In this document: positions 9,359 to 17,600 of the stretch, piece by piece | Numbering within the stretch: the stretch's first letter is position 1 | How the letters are laid out: each line of letters opens with the position of its first letter | Assembly (NCBI RefSeq): GCF_011400295.1 | Contig: NZ_CP049859.1 | Coordinates: 744,001-808,000, forward strand | Direction of reading: 5' to 3' | From: Erysipelothrix sp. HDW6A | GTDB lineage: Bacteria > Bacillota_I > Bacilli_A > Erysipelotrichales > Erysipelotrichaceae | DNA: 64,000 nucleotides | Translations under genes and position numbers: made by a program | Notes under the pieces: generated by a model | The model's input: the letters and a program-made list of their open reading frames with translations, nothing else | Database searches by the model: none | What the model was told of the DNA's origin: nothing

Positions 9359-9934
9359 CTACTCACTTGGTGTTCTAAACAAAAACCCTGAAATCTCATT
9401 AGAATCTTTATCAACCATAAATCGAATAGCCCCATCTTTAAAAGTGAAGGTGAACCAAGCATCCTTGCCATTGATGACTGTTTCTTTTCCTGACCACTCT
9501 GTTATGATATCAGTATTTATGTACATCATATCAACACCATTATACATCAACATGCCCGGCTCCAAATCTTCGATATCGAATGAATAGTAATGGAAGACTC
9601 CATCTTTTGAAACATTCTTGGATTCTGCGGAAATGTCGCGTCCTCCCAAATATTTTGTATTTAATCCTGACATCAATGGTTCACCATTGATGTCGAATGT
9701 ATACACAAACGTTATAGTATCTGCATCTTTTTTTGCTACCATCGGCGGCGTAATCTCAAGAACTGGGTACGATTTAAAATCATCAATACCAACACCACTT
9801 CCGAAACGAAGTACTTCATTATTGTAAGTAATCTCCAAAGGCATCACCAAATCATTCTCTTCTTCTTTAGGACTGTTCGAACATCCTACCAAAAAAAGCA
9901 AACATATTACTAATAAAAAACCATTTTTTTTCAT
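9359..9934 (-). CDS. Putative lipoprotein of unknown function
   Basis: The start chosen is the ATG at 9934, because GGAGG lies at 9943-9947. The alternative upstream ATG at 9949 would overlap that site. The 191-residue product has a lipoprotein signal (MKKNGFLLVICLLFLVGC) with lipobox LVGC; the Cys would be lipidated and the protein held on the outer face of the membrane. The rest is acidic and beta-rich by appearance (FVYTFDINGEP, WFTFTFKDGAIRFMVD). I recognise no family. It has its own terminator and no obvious partners, lying between IS3 and ISLre2 remnants. Confidence 0.75.
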   Translation of the reverse strand: MKKNGFLLVICLLFLVGCSNSPKEEENDLVMPLEITYNNEVLRFGSGVGIDDFKSYPVLEITPPMVAKKDADTITFVYTFDINGEPLMSGLNTKYLGGRDISAESKNVSKDGVFHYYSFDIEDLEPGMLMYNGVDMMYINTDIITEWSGKETVINGKDAWFTFTFKDGAIRFMVDKDSNEISGFLFRTPSE

Positions 9935-10010
9935 AATAGTATCCTCCAACTACTCTCAATTTTATCATCAATACTAATCAAAACAAAACTTCTCTAAATT
10001 AATTGATTGT

Positions 10011-11105
10011 GTAAAATCAGTGTGGAATCCCAATTTGATATGATTTGGTAAACTTCATCATATTATCAAGAAAGGAAACTCCACATGTCTATTCTAACAC
10101 AAAATAATCTATTCTTGTTTATGAATTCTATCATTGAGAAAACTTCAGATTCTTTGAAAAACATCACTAACCCTCAATCTTAATATAGTAATGTCTTTGA
10201 TTATGTTCAACTAGTCGAAAATATCAGTGAATTGGCCTTCGAAACTGCACGTATACTCTTTTAAGAAACTGTTGAAGAAATGGATAAACAATTTCGATAC
10301 AGCCAACATCGAGTTCATCAATTTTATGTGAAGTGTAAGCGTTCAAGAACACTTATTACTCCATTTGGAAGGGTTAATATCAAACGTACGATTTATCTCG
10401 ATAGATTGACTGGAAAGACCTACTGTCATGTCGATTCTAAGCTAGGTCTTCCTAAATATGACAGATATTATCCATGTATTAAATCAATGTTAGTGGCTCT
10501 GTTTGCAGATCACAATTTGATGATCAAAGTGGGTAAGATAATCGGTAAACGAATTGGAAACGCTTATTCATTAAATGAAAATGAATCATTTACGATATCA
10601 AGGCAAACTGTCTATAACTCAATACGAAGTGCTAAGATGTTTGCTGTTTCTATTAGTGCCAAACATACTCCTAATACTTTATACATCATGGCTGATGAGA
10701 AATATGTACATCTCAATACAGGCAAAAATAAGATGGTGAAACCAGCAGTTATTTTTGAAGGTATACAAGGTGCTAAACGCAAAACGCTTATCAATAAACA
10801 TCATGTAAAGGGGATGAGAGAGTTGTTTTGGGAGAGTGTCGCAGATGCACTACACGAAAGGTATGATATTGATAAAATCAAACGGCTCTTCTTCATAGGT
10901 GATGGTGCCAGTTAGATTAAGGAATCTACCAAGTATATTAACCGAGATAATGCGACAAATGAATTTTTACTTGATAAATTTCACTTCAAACAAGGCCTTA
11001 ATCGTATTACCAAGGATAAAGATATGCAAGCTACTTTGGAAGAATCAATACTAAAGAACCAAGTTGACACGTTTAATAAGCTCATTGACATCGTAATGTC
11101 AAGCA
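10011..11105 (+). mobile_element. Decayed ISLre2 element, 3' part deleted
   Basis: It starts with the ISLre2 end GTGTGGAATCCCAATTTGAT (10020-10039) and follows the copy at 1-972 in inverted orientation. Similarity stops near 11105, just before the promoter of the surface-protein gene at 11189. Confidence 0.8.
10085..11105 (+). pseudogene. ISLre2-family (UPF0236) transposase, several stops
   Basis: The frame from the ATG at 10085 starts MSILTQNNLF like the copies at 881 (minus) and 38285 (minus). It has stops near 10182 (TAA) and 10261 (TAA), an open stretch 10280-10915, then TAG at 10913-10915 where intact copies read Trp in GDGAPWIKEST. It then drifts through DKFHFKQGLNRITKDKD and ends without the C-terminal ~120 residues. 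It is a dead copy. Confidence 0.85.
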
Positions 11106-11188
11106 ATCCAATAATAAAAATACATTTATAAAAATAAGAAAATACGGTATAATTAACTTATAAAATATAGGTAAGAAAAGGAGACCTT

Positions 11189-14100
11189 ATGAAGAAAAAA
11201 GCACTCATTACAATTCTAGTAAGTTTAATGATACTGTCATTAGGGACTATTCAGAATGTTTCTGCAAAAACTGATGAACCCTCATCTAAAGTAGAAGTTA
11301 TTAATGAATCAATTAATAATCTGAAGGAAACTGAAGAAGGAAAAAATGAAGTACTTGAGAAAGGAGAAGTAATAGAAAAATCAGGGGATGGCGAAGATAA
11401 ACACTTGTTAGAGGAAGATTCCTATGAAGATATACCTGATGTAAAAGAATCAAAAAAAATATCTTCCGACCCTTTAAAGATTTCTAATGATGAATTAGGT
11501 TTATATGCAGACGAAACAGTTGTTGAAGTTACTAATTTCAATGAATTACAATCTGCGCTTCGGAATAAAAGTGAAAACATTTTAATTACAGATGATATCG
11601 TTATGACAAGTTCCATTACTATTAATTCAAATGTAAACATCAAAGGGAATAATGGAGTAAAAATTACAGGACCAGCACTCACTTCTCAGATGTTTGATGT
11701 AAGTGCAACAGTAACTAATTTTAAGCTACAGAATTTAATTGTTGATGGTACATCATCAGGTCAATCAAAAGCGTTATATTTTAAATCAACAACGGGAATT
11801 TTTGTTTTTGAAAATATGGTTTTCAAAAACTTCAATAACTCTCAAGGTTCTGTAATGAGGTTTTATACATCCAAAGAAAATGTTGATGATTTGCTGAAAA
11901 TAGAGATATTGTCATCTGCTTTTGAAAATGTGATCTCACCAACAGGAAGTTACCCTGCTATCGAAATAGGCGTTAATTCAGAAATAAAAATTGAAAATAG
12001 TAAATTTAACAATAATGGGATAGGTGGTGCTGCACTTGCTCACAAATTAAATTACACCACAACTGGGTCGAATCATAAAATGAAACTAAATATTGCAAGC
12101 TCTTCATTTAATAATTTTGGTTCAAAAGAGAGTGGTGGTGCAATAACACTAAGATATCGTGGTGTTGATGGTGATATAAACATAACAAACAGTACATTTA
12201 CATCCAATAATACAACTGAATCTAATGGTCAAGGTGGCGCAGTAAGTATTGTTAATGATTCTCGTGCGGAAGGAATTATTAATCTAAACATTACTCAATC
12301 TAAGTTTGAAGGAAATATTTCTGAAAAATCAATGGGCGGTGCACTTTATGCCGAAAGACTAACTAATGTTATTTTTTCGGATGTTGTATTCAATAACAAT
12401 AATAGTTACACACAGGGTGGAGCAGTGGTAATAACTAGTTTAAGCGACAAAATCAAGACTAATTTTGTTGTGAATGGTGCACATAACATCTTTAATGGAA
12501 ACAGAACCACAAATGACTCCTCAGTAGGTGGTGCTCTCTTAATTATAGGTTCTGTCGACACTAAAATTCAAAATGCTGAATATAAAATGAATTCCTCAAA
12601 TCAAGAAGGTGGAGCAATTGATGTAACGGCTGGTTCTTCTCCTGAAGATTATTATGCATTTGATATAGAAAACTCGAAATTTTTAAATAACAAGTCCGAA
12701 AAAGCACAAGGGGGAGCTGTTGCGATAAATGGTAAAATAAAAGCTACCTTTAACGATTCACTATTTGAATCAAACATAGCGACTTCTGGTGGAGCGATTC
12801 ACGTTTTCCAAAGTTATGATGTAAAGGATCCTAGTTTAACTATTGAAAACAGTAACTTTAAATTAAATGAAGCCAAGAAATCGTATGGTGGAGCAATTGG
12901 AATTCAAAATAATTATTCATATAATACATCAATTAGTAATACTAATTTTGAATCTAACAAAGCAGTTTTTGGAGGAGCTATCTATATGTGGTTATTGCCA
13001 CAAACTAATGCATTAGCAGCAACAAGCAATTTAGATTTATTAAATGTGAAATTATCTGAAAACACGGCCTACCAAGGTGGAGCTATCTCTACATCAGTAA
13101 ATGAGAATGCAAATTATAGTGGAGACACCCCAGAAATTAAAGTTGATATGCAAAAGTCAGTAATAGACTCAAATAAATCAGAAAGTAATGGAGGGGGAAT
13201 ATTCTTAGATAGTTTTTCATCCTTCTCTGCAATAAGGTCACAAATTAATAATAATGCCACAACAATTAATGGTGGAGGTATATATTTTGTAAGCACTCCT
13301 ACACAAAAAAATGAGTTAGTGATCAACGACTCAGTAATACAATCAAATCATGCAGGCAACAATGGAGGTGGTATTAATGTATCTTTAAATTACGATATTA
13401 ATGCCAACACTTCAGACGAAGATTACGAGCTATACTTCAAATTAACCAAATTAAATAAGGTCTCATTCATAAACAATACCGCTGATAATGGTGGATATAT
13501 TCTAAATGAAAATCTGTATCCGAAATTATCAGCACTAGCGAAAACAAACTTAGTCGATATTCAAAGTTTATCTAGTCCTTTTAATCTAAGTAATAATTCG
13601 GCTTATAATAACTATGATATTAACTTTATTAGCGATACTATAGTTGAAGATGTGACAATTCAATATGAAAGTAATGGTGGATCACCAGTAAATTCAGAAA
13701 CAGTTATTTATAACTCAAAATTCACTGAACCAATTGTCCCAACCTATGAAGGTTTTGTCTTTAAAGGTTGGTATATTGATAGTTCACTAGAGAGCTTATA
13801 TAATTTTGAAACTTTAGCTACTGAAAATATTACTGTTTATGCCAAATGGGTAAAAGCTTATGCAGTAACGTATACTGATGGTGTTGAATACCAAGAAGCG
13901 TTTGAAGATCAAGTTTATTCAAATCTAGCAGAAAACAGTTCAACTCCTACATTCCAAGGAAATCCAACACGCGAAGGATACACCTTTGAAGGATGGTTAC
14001 CAGAAGTAGCGGCTACTGTCACAGGTGATGCAACCTATGTAGCACAATGGAAGAAAATTGAAGATCCAATTAAAGAATATACTGTAACGTATACAGACGG

Positions 14101-14677
14101 GGTTGAAGATGAGGAAGTGTTTGCTAATCAAGTTTATTCAAATCTAGCAGAAAACAGTTCAACTCCTACATTCCAAGGAAATCCAACACGCGAAGGATAC
14201 ACCTTTGAAGGATGGTTACCAGAAGTAGCGGCTACTGTCACAGGTGATGCAACTTATGTAGCACAATGGAAGAAAATTGAAGATCCAATTAAAGAATATA
14301 CTGTAACGTATACAGACGGGGTTGAAGGTGAGGAAGTGTTTGCTAATCAAGTTTATTCAAATCTAGCAGAAAATAGTTCAACTCCTACATTCCAAGGAAA
14401 TCCAACACGCGAAGGATACACCTTTGAAGGATGGTTACCAGAAGTAGCGGCTACTGTCACAGGTGATGCAACCTATGTAGCACAATGGAAGAAAATTGAA
14501 GAGTCAATTAAACCTATCGAACCTACAGACCCTAGTAAACCAGTTGAACCAGAAAAACCAACACTTCCAGAAACTGGCGTATCAAATAATCAGTTAGGAT
14601 TGTTGACTACATTATTAGGAAGTCTGATTATTGGATTAAGACTAATTGTAGATAAAAAGAGAAAACTATCTAAATAG
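11189..14677 (+). CDS. Large LPXTG protein: beta-helix plus InlB B-repeats
   Basis: A 1162-residue surface protein. The signal peptide is residues 1-26. Residues 27-110 are charged and rich in E, K and D, probably flexible. About 115-830 looks like a right-handed parallel beta-helix: many turns of the form N-SxFxxNxxxxxGGAI (for example SKFLNNKSEKAQGGAVAING), as in Chlamydia-Pmp-like and Listeria-type wall proteins. Four InlB B-repeats follow (about 835-1105). The last three are almost identical at DNA level. LPETG is at 1126-1130, then a membrane segment and KKRKLSK. RBS is AAGGAGACC and the promoter has TATAAT at 11144-11149. It is close in its C-terminus to genes 1069 and 38831. Confidence 0.88.
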   Translation: MKKKALITILVSLMILSLGTIQNVSAKTDEPSSKVEVINESINNLKETEEGKNEVLEKGEVIEKSGDGEDKHLLEEDSYEDIPDVKESKKISSDPLKISNDELGLYADETVVEVTNFNELQSALRNKSENILITDDIVMTSSITINSNVNIKGNNGVKITGPALTSQMFDVSATVTNFKLQNLIVDGTSSGQSKALYFKSTTGIFVFENMVFKNFNNSQGSVMRFYTSKENVDDLLKIEILSSAFENVISPTGSYPAIEIGVNSEIKIENSKFNNNGIGGAALAHKLNYTTTGSNHKMKLNIASSSFNNFGSKESGGAITLRYRGVDGDINITNSTFTSNNTTESNGQGGAVSIVNDSRAEGIINLNITQSKFEGNISEKSMGGALYAERLTNVIFSDVVFNNNNSYTQGGAVVITSLSDKIKTNFVVNGAHNIFNGNRTTNDSSVGGALLIIGSVDTKIQNAEYKMNSSNQEGGAIDVTAGSSPEDYYAFDIENSKFLNNKSEKAQGGAVAINGKIKATFNDSLFESNIATSGGAIHVFQSYDVKDPSLTIENSNFKLNEAKKSYGGAIGIQNNYSYNTSISNTNFESNKAVFGGAIYMWLLPQTNALAATSNLDLLNVKLSENTAYQGGAISTSVNENANYSGDTPEIKVDMQKSVIDSNKSESNGGGIFLDSFSSFSAIRSQINNNATTINGGGIYFVSTPTQKNELVINDSVIQSNHAGNNGGGINVSLNYDINANTSDEDYELYFKLTKLNKVSFINNTADNGGYILNENLYPKLSALAKTNLVDIQSLSSPFNLSNNSAYNNYDINFISDTIVEDVTIQYESNGGSPVNSETVIYNSKFTEPIVPTYEGFVFKGWYIDSSLESLYNFETLATENITVYAKWVKAYAVTYTDGVEYQEAFEDQVYSNLAENSSTPTFQGNPTREGYTFEGWLPEVAATVTGDATYVAQWKKIEDPIKEYTVTYTDGVEDEEVFANQVYSNLAENSSTPTFQGNPTREGYTFEGWLPEVAATVTGDATYVAQWKKIEDPIKEYTVTYTDGVEGEEVFANQVYSNLAENSSTPTFQGNPTREGYTFEGWLPEVAATVTGDATYVAQWKKIEESIKPIEPTDPSKPVEPEKPTLPETGVSNNQLGLLTTLLGSLIIGLRLIVDKKRKLSK

Positions 14678-14686
14678 TAGAAATAG

Positions 14687-14720
14687 AAAGTGAGTCGTTT
14701 TATAATGACTCACTTTTCCT
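14687..14720 (+). terminator. Intrinsic terminator after surface protein gene 11189
   Basis: Stem AAAGTGAGTC/GACTCACTTT (14687-14696 with 14707-14716), then TCCTTTTTTCC. Confidence 0.85.
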
Positions 14721-14732
14721 TTTTTCCTTAAT

Positions 14733-14812
14733 TAACACAACTGGATGTTAGTGAATAACTTACGTCCACAAAAGATATGATAACTGAACGTTACTTTTGC
14801 AATTGTCAACAT
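14733..14812 (+). repeat. Intergenic repeat shared with 41926-42006
   Basis: About 80 bases downstream of the terminator match the segment after gene 38831: ACACAACTGGA, then AGTGAATAACT, then GAACGTTACTTTTG-AATTG. In both places a promoter for an RNA-like locus follows within 50 bases. I judge identity at about 75 percent by eye. Confidence 0.6.
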
Positions 14813-14842
14813 TATTTTACACAATCATAATGTTAAAAGGTA

Positions 14843-14871
14843 TTGTTTTCTTTTGCGACATCTGTTATATT
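14843..14871 (+). promoter_or_regulatory. Promoter of RNA-like locus 1
   Basis: TTGTTT (14843-14848), 17-base spacer, TATATT (14866-14871). The whole promoter, including the spacer TCTTTTGCGACATCTGT, is repeated exactly at 38384-38412. Confidence 0.7.
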
Positions 14872-14877
14872 ATGTAT

Positions 14878-15010
14878 GTAGTTATTCTCTTTTAGGAGGA
14901 TAATAGATTTAGTATGTGACCCCGTCAGAGCCTGTTCCGAAAGTTCGGACACGAGAAGGGGTAGTCCACCATTTTATAATGTCAAAAAACCACTTTTATG
15001 TGGTTTTTTT
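14878..15010 (+). ncRNA. Putative structured RNA, locus 1, with own terminator
   Basis: No reading frame fits. ACCCC (14919-14923) can pair with GGGGT (14958-14962), enclosing a hairpin TCCGA/TTCGGA (14936-14949). The shared core AGTTCGGAC…GTCCACCATT is at 14942-14973. The locus ends in a terminator, AAAAAACCAC/GTGGTTTTTT (14984-15009). Its start is inferred from the promoter. The class is unknown to me. Confidence 0.55.
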
Positions 15011-15197
15011 TATGACTTAATTATAACATTATCGCAAATAAATGCAATATATAAAAATATCGAATCAGGTTATATTTTCGCCTCATTATACTAATCAATA
15101 CAGTTCACGAATAATTACAATCATTTCTTGTTTTTCCTTAAGAACAACCTCATAATTATGGTATGATGAAACTGAAAATATAGTTTGAGGAGGCTAC

Positions 15198-15475
15198 ATG
15201 ACACAATCATTAAATTCAAAACTTTTTAGTGCCGCAGACAGTTTGCGTAGGAAAATGGATGCTTCAGAATACAAAAATTACTTACTAGGTTTAATATTTT
15301 ATAAATATCTTTCGGATAGACTCTTATTAAATGTTATTGAGTTAAACGGGGTTTCTTTAGAGAATTATACTACTCAAACAAAGCAAGTTTCTTTTTATCG
15401 GGAGCTCTTAGAGGATGATTCCGTTAAGGACTATTTAATTGATGTATTAGAATCTGTAATAGGATACAGTATAGT
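15198..15475 (+). pseudogene. hsdM: hsdM fragment (type I restriction-modification methylase N-terminus)
   Basis: The first ~92 residues match the HsdM N-terminal helical domain: MTQSLNSKLFSAADSLRRKMDASEYKNYLLGLIFYKYLSDRL is the family's standard opening. The gene stops matching after LESVIGY, exactly where ACAGTATAGTACCA (15466-15479), the scar-like end of an IS3 type, begins. The frame then runs into foreign DNA and ends at 15560. The catalytic N6-adenine methylase domain (NPPF/Y motif) and the hsdS and hsdR genes are absent, so no working system remains. RBS is GGAGG and a promoter-like AT-rich region precedes it. Confidence 0.88.
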
Positions 15476-15480
15476 ACCAT
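15466..15480 (-). repeat. IS3-end scar between hsdM and CHAT fragments
   Basis: ACAGTATAGTACCA is identical to the left-end sequence of the IS3 type at 9247-9260 and 38651-38664 and near-identical at 22688-22702. Here no transposase remains, so it looks like the footprint of an IS-mediated deletion. Confidence 0.65.
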
Positions 15481-15882
15481 CCCTAAGCTTATTCACTACA
15501 GTGGTCATTCTGGACGGAATGGTATTTCTCTTTTTTTTCAGATGTTCAACTCAACGGTGATGATTTGGAAGATATTTATTCAGAATCTAATGGTGAGCTA
15601 CAATTTTGTTTATTAAATTCTTGTGAGTCATCAAACATGGCTAATGCTATTAATAAAAGATGTGGTTCTACAACAATTGGTAATAGAGGTTCTCTTTGCA
15701 ATTCTAATGCTTAAGTTTTTAGTGAAGAACTTTATTCATTGTTAAGTGTTGATTGTTTAACTGGTGTGCGTAATTTGACAATAAATAGTTTTAATTGTGC
15801 AATTGAGAATACTAGAAACAATTAAACTTTTCCAGAAAAAGATGACATAAACAATTATCAGTTTTATTCTAGTTCTAGTTAA
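15479..15882 (+). pseudogene. CHAT-domain (caspase-like) protease remnant
   Basis: Reading 15479-15538 and then 15538-15882 one frame over gives PKLIHYSGHSGRNG…VQLNGDDLEDIYSESNG, then ELQFCLLNSCESSNMANAIN and FSEELYSLL. This is the CHAT C-terminal pattern: a strand, the catalytic His in a GH(G/S) motif (codon 15506-15508), a strand and the catalytic Cys in NSCES (codon 15622-15624), an alternating Ig-type strand, and an A/F…FY..L helix. It is broken by a 1-base slip at the T8 tract (15531-15538), by TAA at 15712 and by a later TAA near 15830. The N-terminal sensor part is missing, lost at the IS scar. CHAT proteases act as effectors in several bacterial defence systems. Confidence 0.72.
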
Positions 15883-15947
15883 ACTATGTTGCTACAGTAG
15901 AGTAGAATTTTCATAAACAATGTAGATGAACAGAAGATTTAACTAAT

Positions 15948-15990
15948 TCATATCAAATTGGGATTCCACACTTATTTTACGCAATCATTC
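15948..15990 (-). repeat. Solo ISLre2 end
   Basis: CATATCAAATTGGGATTCCA followed by CACTTATTTTACGCAATCA matches the outer end of the ISLre2 copies (compare 38325-38368) but no transposase is attached. Confidence 0.7.
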
Positions 15991-16042
15991 AGGGCTTGAT
16001 TATTGACAATATATTAAAAAATGATATATAATAAAATGCTAA

Positions 16043-17560
16043 CTATATAGTTGTCAAGGACAAAAGTTAGGTTTTTAAATGATTTTTGAAAAGTGAATTT
16101 GTGTGCACTAAAAACATCGAAAATTATCGACTAAATTTAACAGGGATATTTTGGTGAAACTATATACAGAGTGTTGGATTAAATTCGGTGTTATTTTTCA
16201 GGAGTTTGAAAATAACTCGTAGGAGCTTTCGGACTAAATGACCTTGAGAGCAGTGATGCTTCTTTCCTTGAGAACGTTTCATTCGATAGTAGTCGCCAAA
16301 GGTCTCATTATAAGTAGCAGCTGGTAATGCTGCTTGATATAAAGCAAGTCTAAGATATCTACTTCCTCGCTTAGATATAGCGGTTGTAGGAGCGTTGTAA
16401 TCTCCGGATTGGTATACAGCGGGATCACATCCTGCATAAGCTATGAGCTTCGCAGGAGCATCAAAGAGTGAAATATCCTGAATCTCACAGAGTATGGTAA
16501 ATCCAGTAACGAAGCCAATGCCAGGAATAGTAAAAATTGGGGAATTTAATTCTTTTGATAAAGTCTCAATCTTATGATTAAGTTTCTCAATTTGCTTCAT
16601 CTTCATCTCAATGGACTCAATAAACATTTGAATCTTCAGTTCTATAACTTGATTAGGTTCTCCAATAGAGTTCTTGGCAATTTCTTTTAAATGATTTGGA
16701 AGTTCAGGATTTATTCGTTTTGATGATACCTTCAGTATCAGATCACGTAGCTTTGTAAGATGGACAGGTGCGATAGCTTGTGCTGAAGGAAATTCCTTCA
16801 ATACAGCAATATAGGCTTTAGAGTACTTTGTTTTGAATACCGTGTTGTATTCTGGGAACACAAGGTCAAGACATGCTTGAAGTTGGTTCTTGACCATCGT
16901 AAGCGAATCCATTAGCTCTTGTCTGAAACGAGTGATTTGTTTTCCTTCACGAGTAACGAATTTCTTCTTTGTCATCTTAGTTGTATGACCTGACTGAAGA
17001 ACGTCACAAATGATAAAACAATCAATGGAGTCTGTCTTAGTCTTACGAATCCGCTGTTTACGAAATGCATCTGTGGTTAGTGGATTCATCACTCTTACAT
17101 CACAATGCTTATCGAGTAAAAAACGAATAAGGTTATCTCCATAGTGACCAGTTGCTTCAAGTCCAACGTGGTGTCTATCCAAGATGAACGGTTTAATAAG
17201 CTCATAAAGTCTATTGAACTTAAACTTTGAATTTTCGAATTGAGTAGGCTTCAAATGAACTTCACCGTGTTGATTGACAATTGCGACAACATGCTTATGT
17301 TTTCTCAACATCGATACCAATGTAATACATAAATATCATCCTTTCATAAATGGTGATGTGGTGTTCCACAATCTAAGTACCAAAGATCCTAGTTCGACAT
17401 ACAAGTTCAAAGACTTATCTAACTTATCGCAATTACGGTTCATAGAAGTGGCAATACCCTTTCTAAGGTAGTCAAGCTACAGGGAGCAATCAGAGTACAC
17501 ATTCACAATTCAATCGTATTAGAAATAAATAAAATAGAAAGGAAACGTATATTGAAATGA
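16043..17560 (-). mobile_element. IS110-family element
   Basis: Transposase-downstream end at 16043 (TAACTATATAGTTGTCAAGG), recurring alone at 23091. The upstream non-coding end of roughly 200 bases (17331-17560) has an uncertain outer limit. There are no obvious terminal inverted repeats, as usual for IS110. In IS110-group elements this upstream end encodes the bridge RNA, so the segment could hold one; I could not derive its structure. Confidence 0.7.
16160..17330 (-). pseudogene. IS110 transposase with a frameshift at codon 12
   Basis: The natural start is the ATG at 17330: MYYIGIDVEKT, then TAA. One base over, the frame continues KHKHVVAIVNQHGEVHLK and is open for 386 residues to 16160. 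The RuvC-like DEDD site is therefore split: its first Asp (GIDVE) is in the severed piece, while the Glu (VGLEATGHYG) and the Asp region (KTKTDSIDCF) are downstream. The C-terminal Transposase_20 part is complete (PGIGFVTGF; AYAGCDPAVYQSGDY with the conserved Ser). The TTG at 17320 could start the long frame but would give a protein lacking the first catalytic Asp. Probably inactive unless the shift is programmed or a sequencing error. Confidence 0.85.
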
Positions 17561-17600
17561 CAATTAGATAAGTCAATTACAATATACTAGGAGAATAAAG

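Noticed and set aside
1-11105. A composite transposon bounded by inverted ISLre2 copies
   Set aside because: The copies at 1-972 and 10011-11105 do face each other, but the second is truncated and dead, and nested unrelated IS debris between them argues against a unit that moved together.
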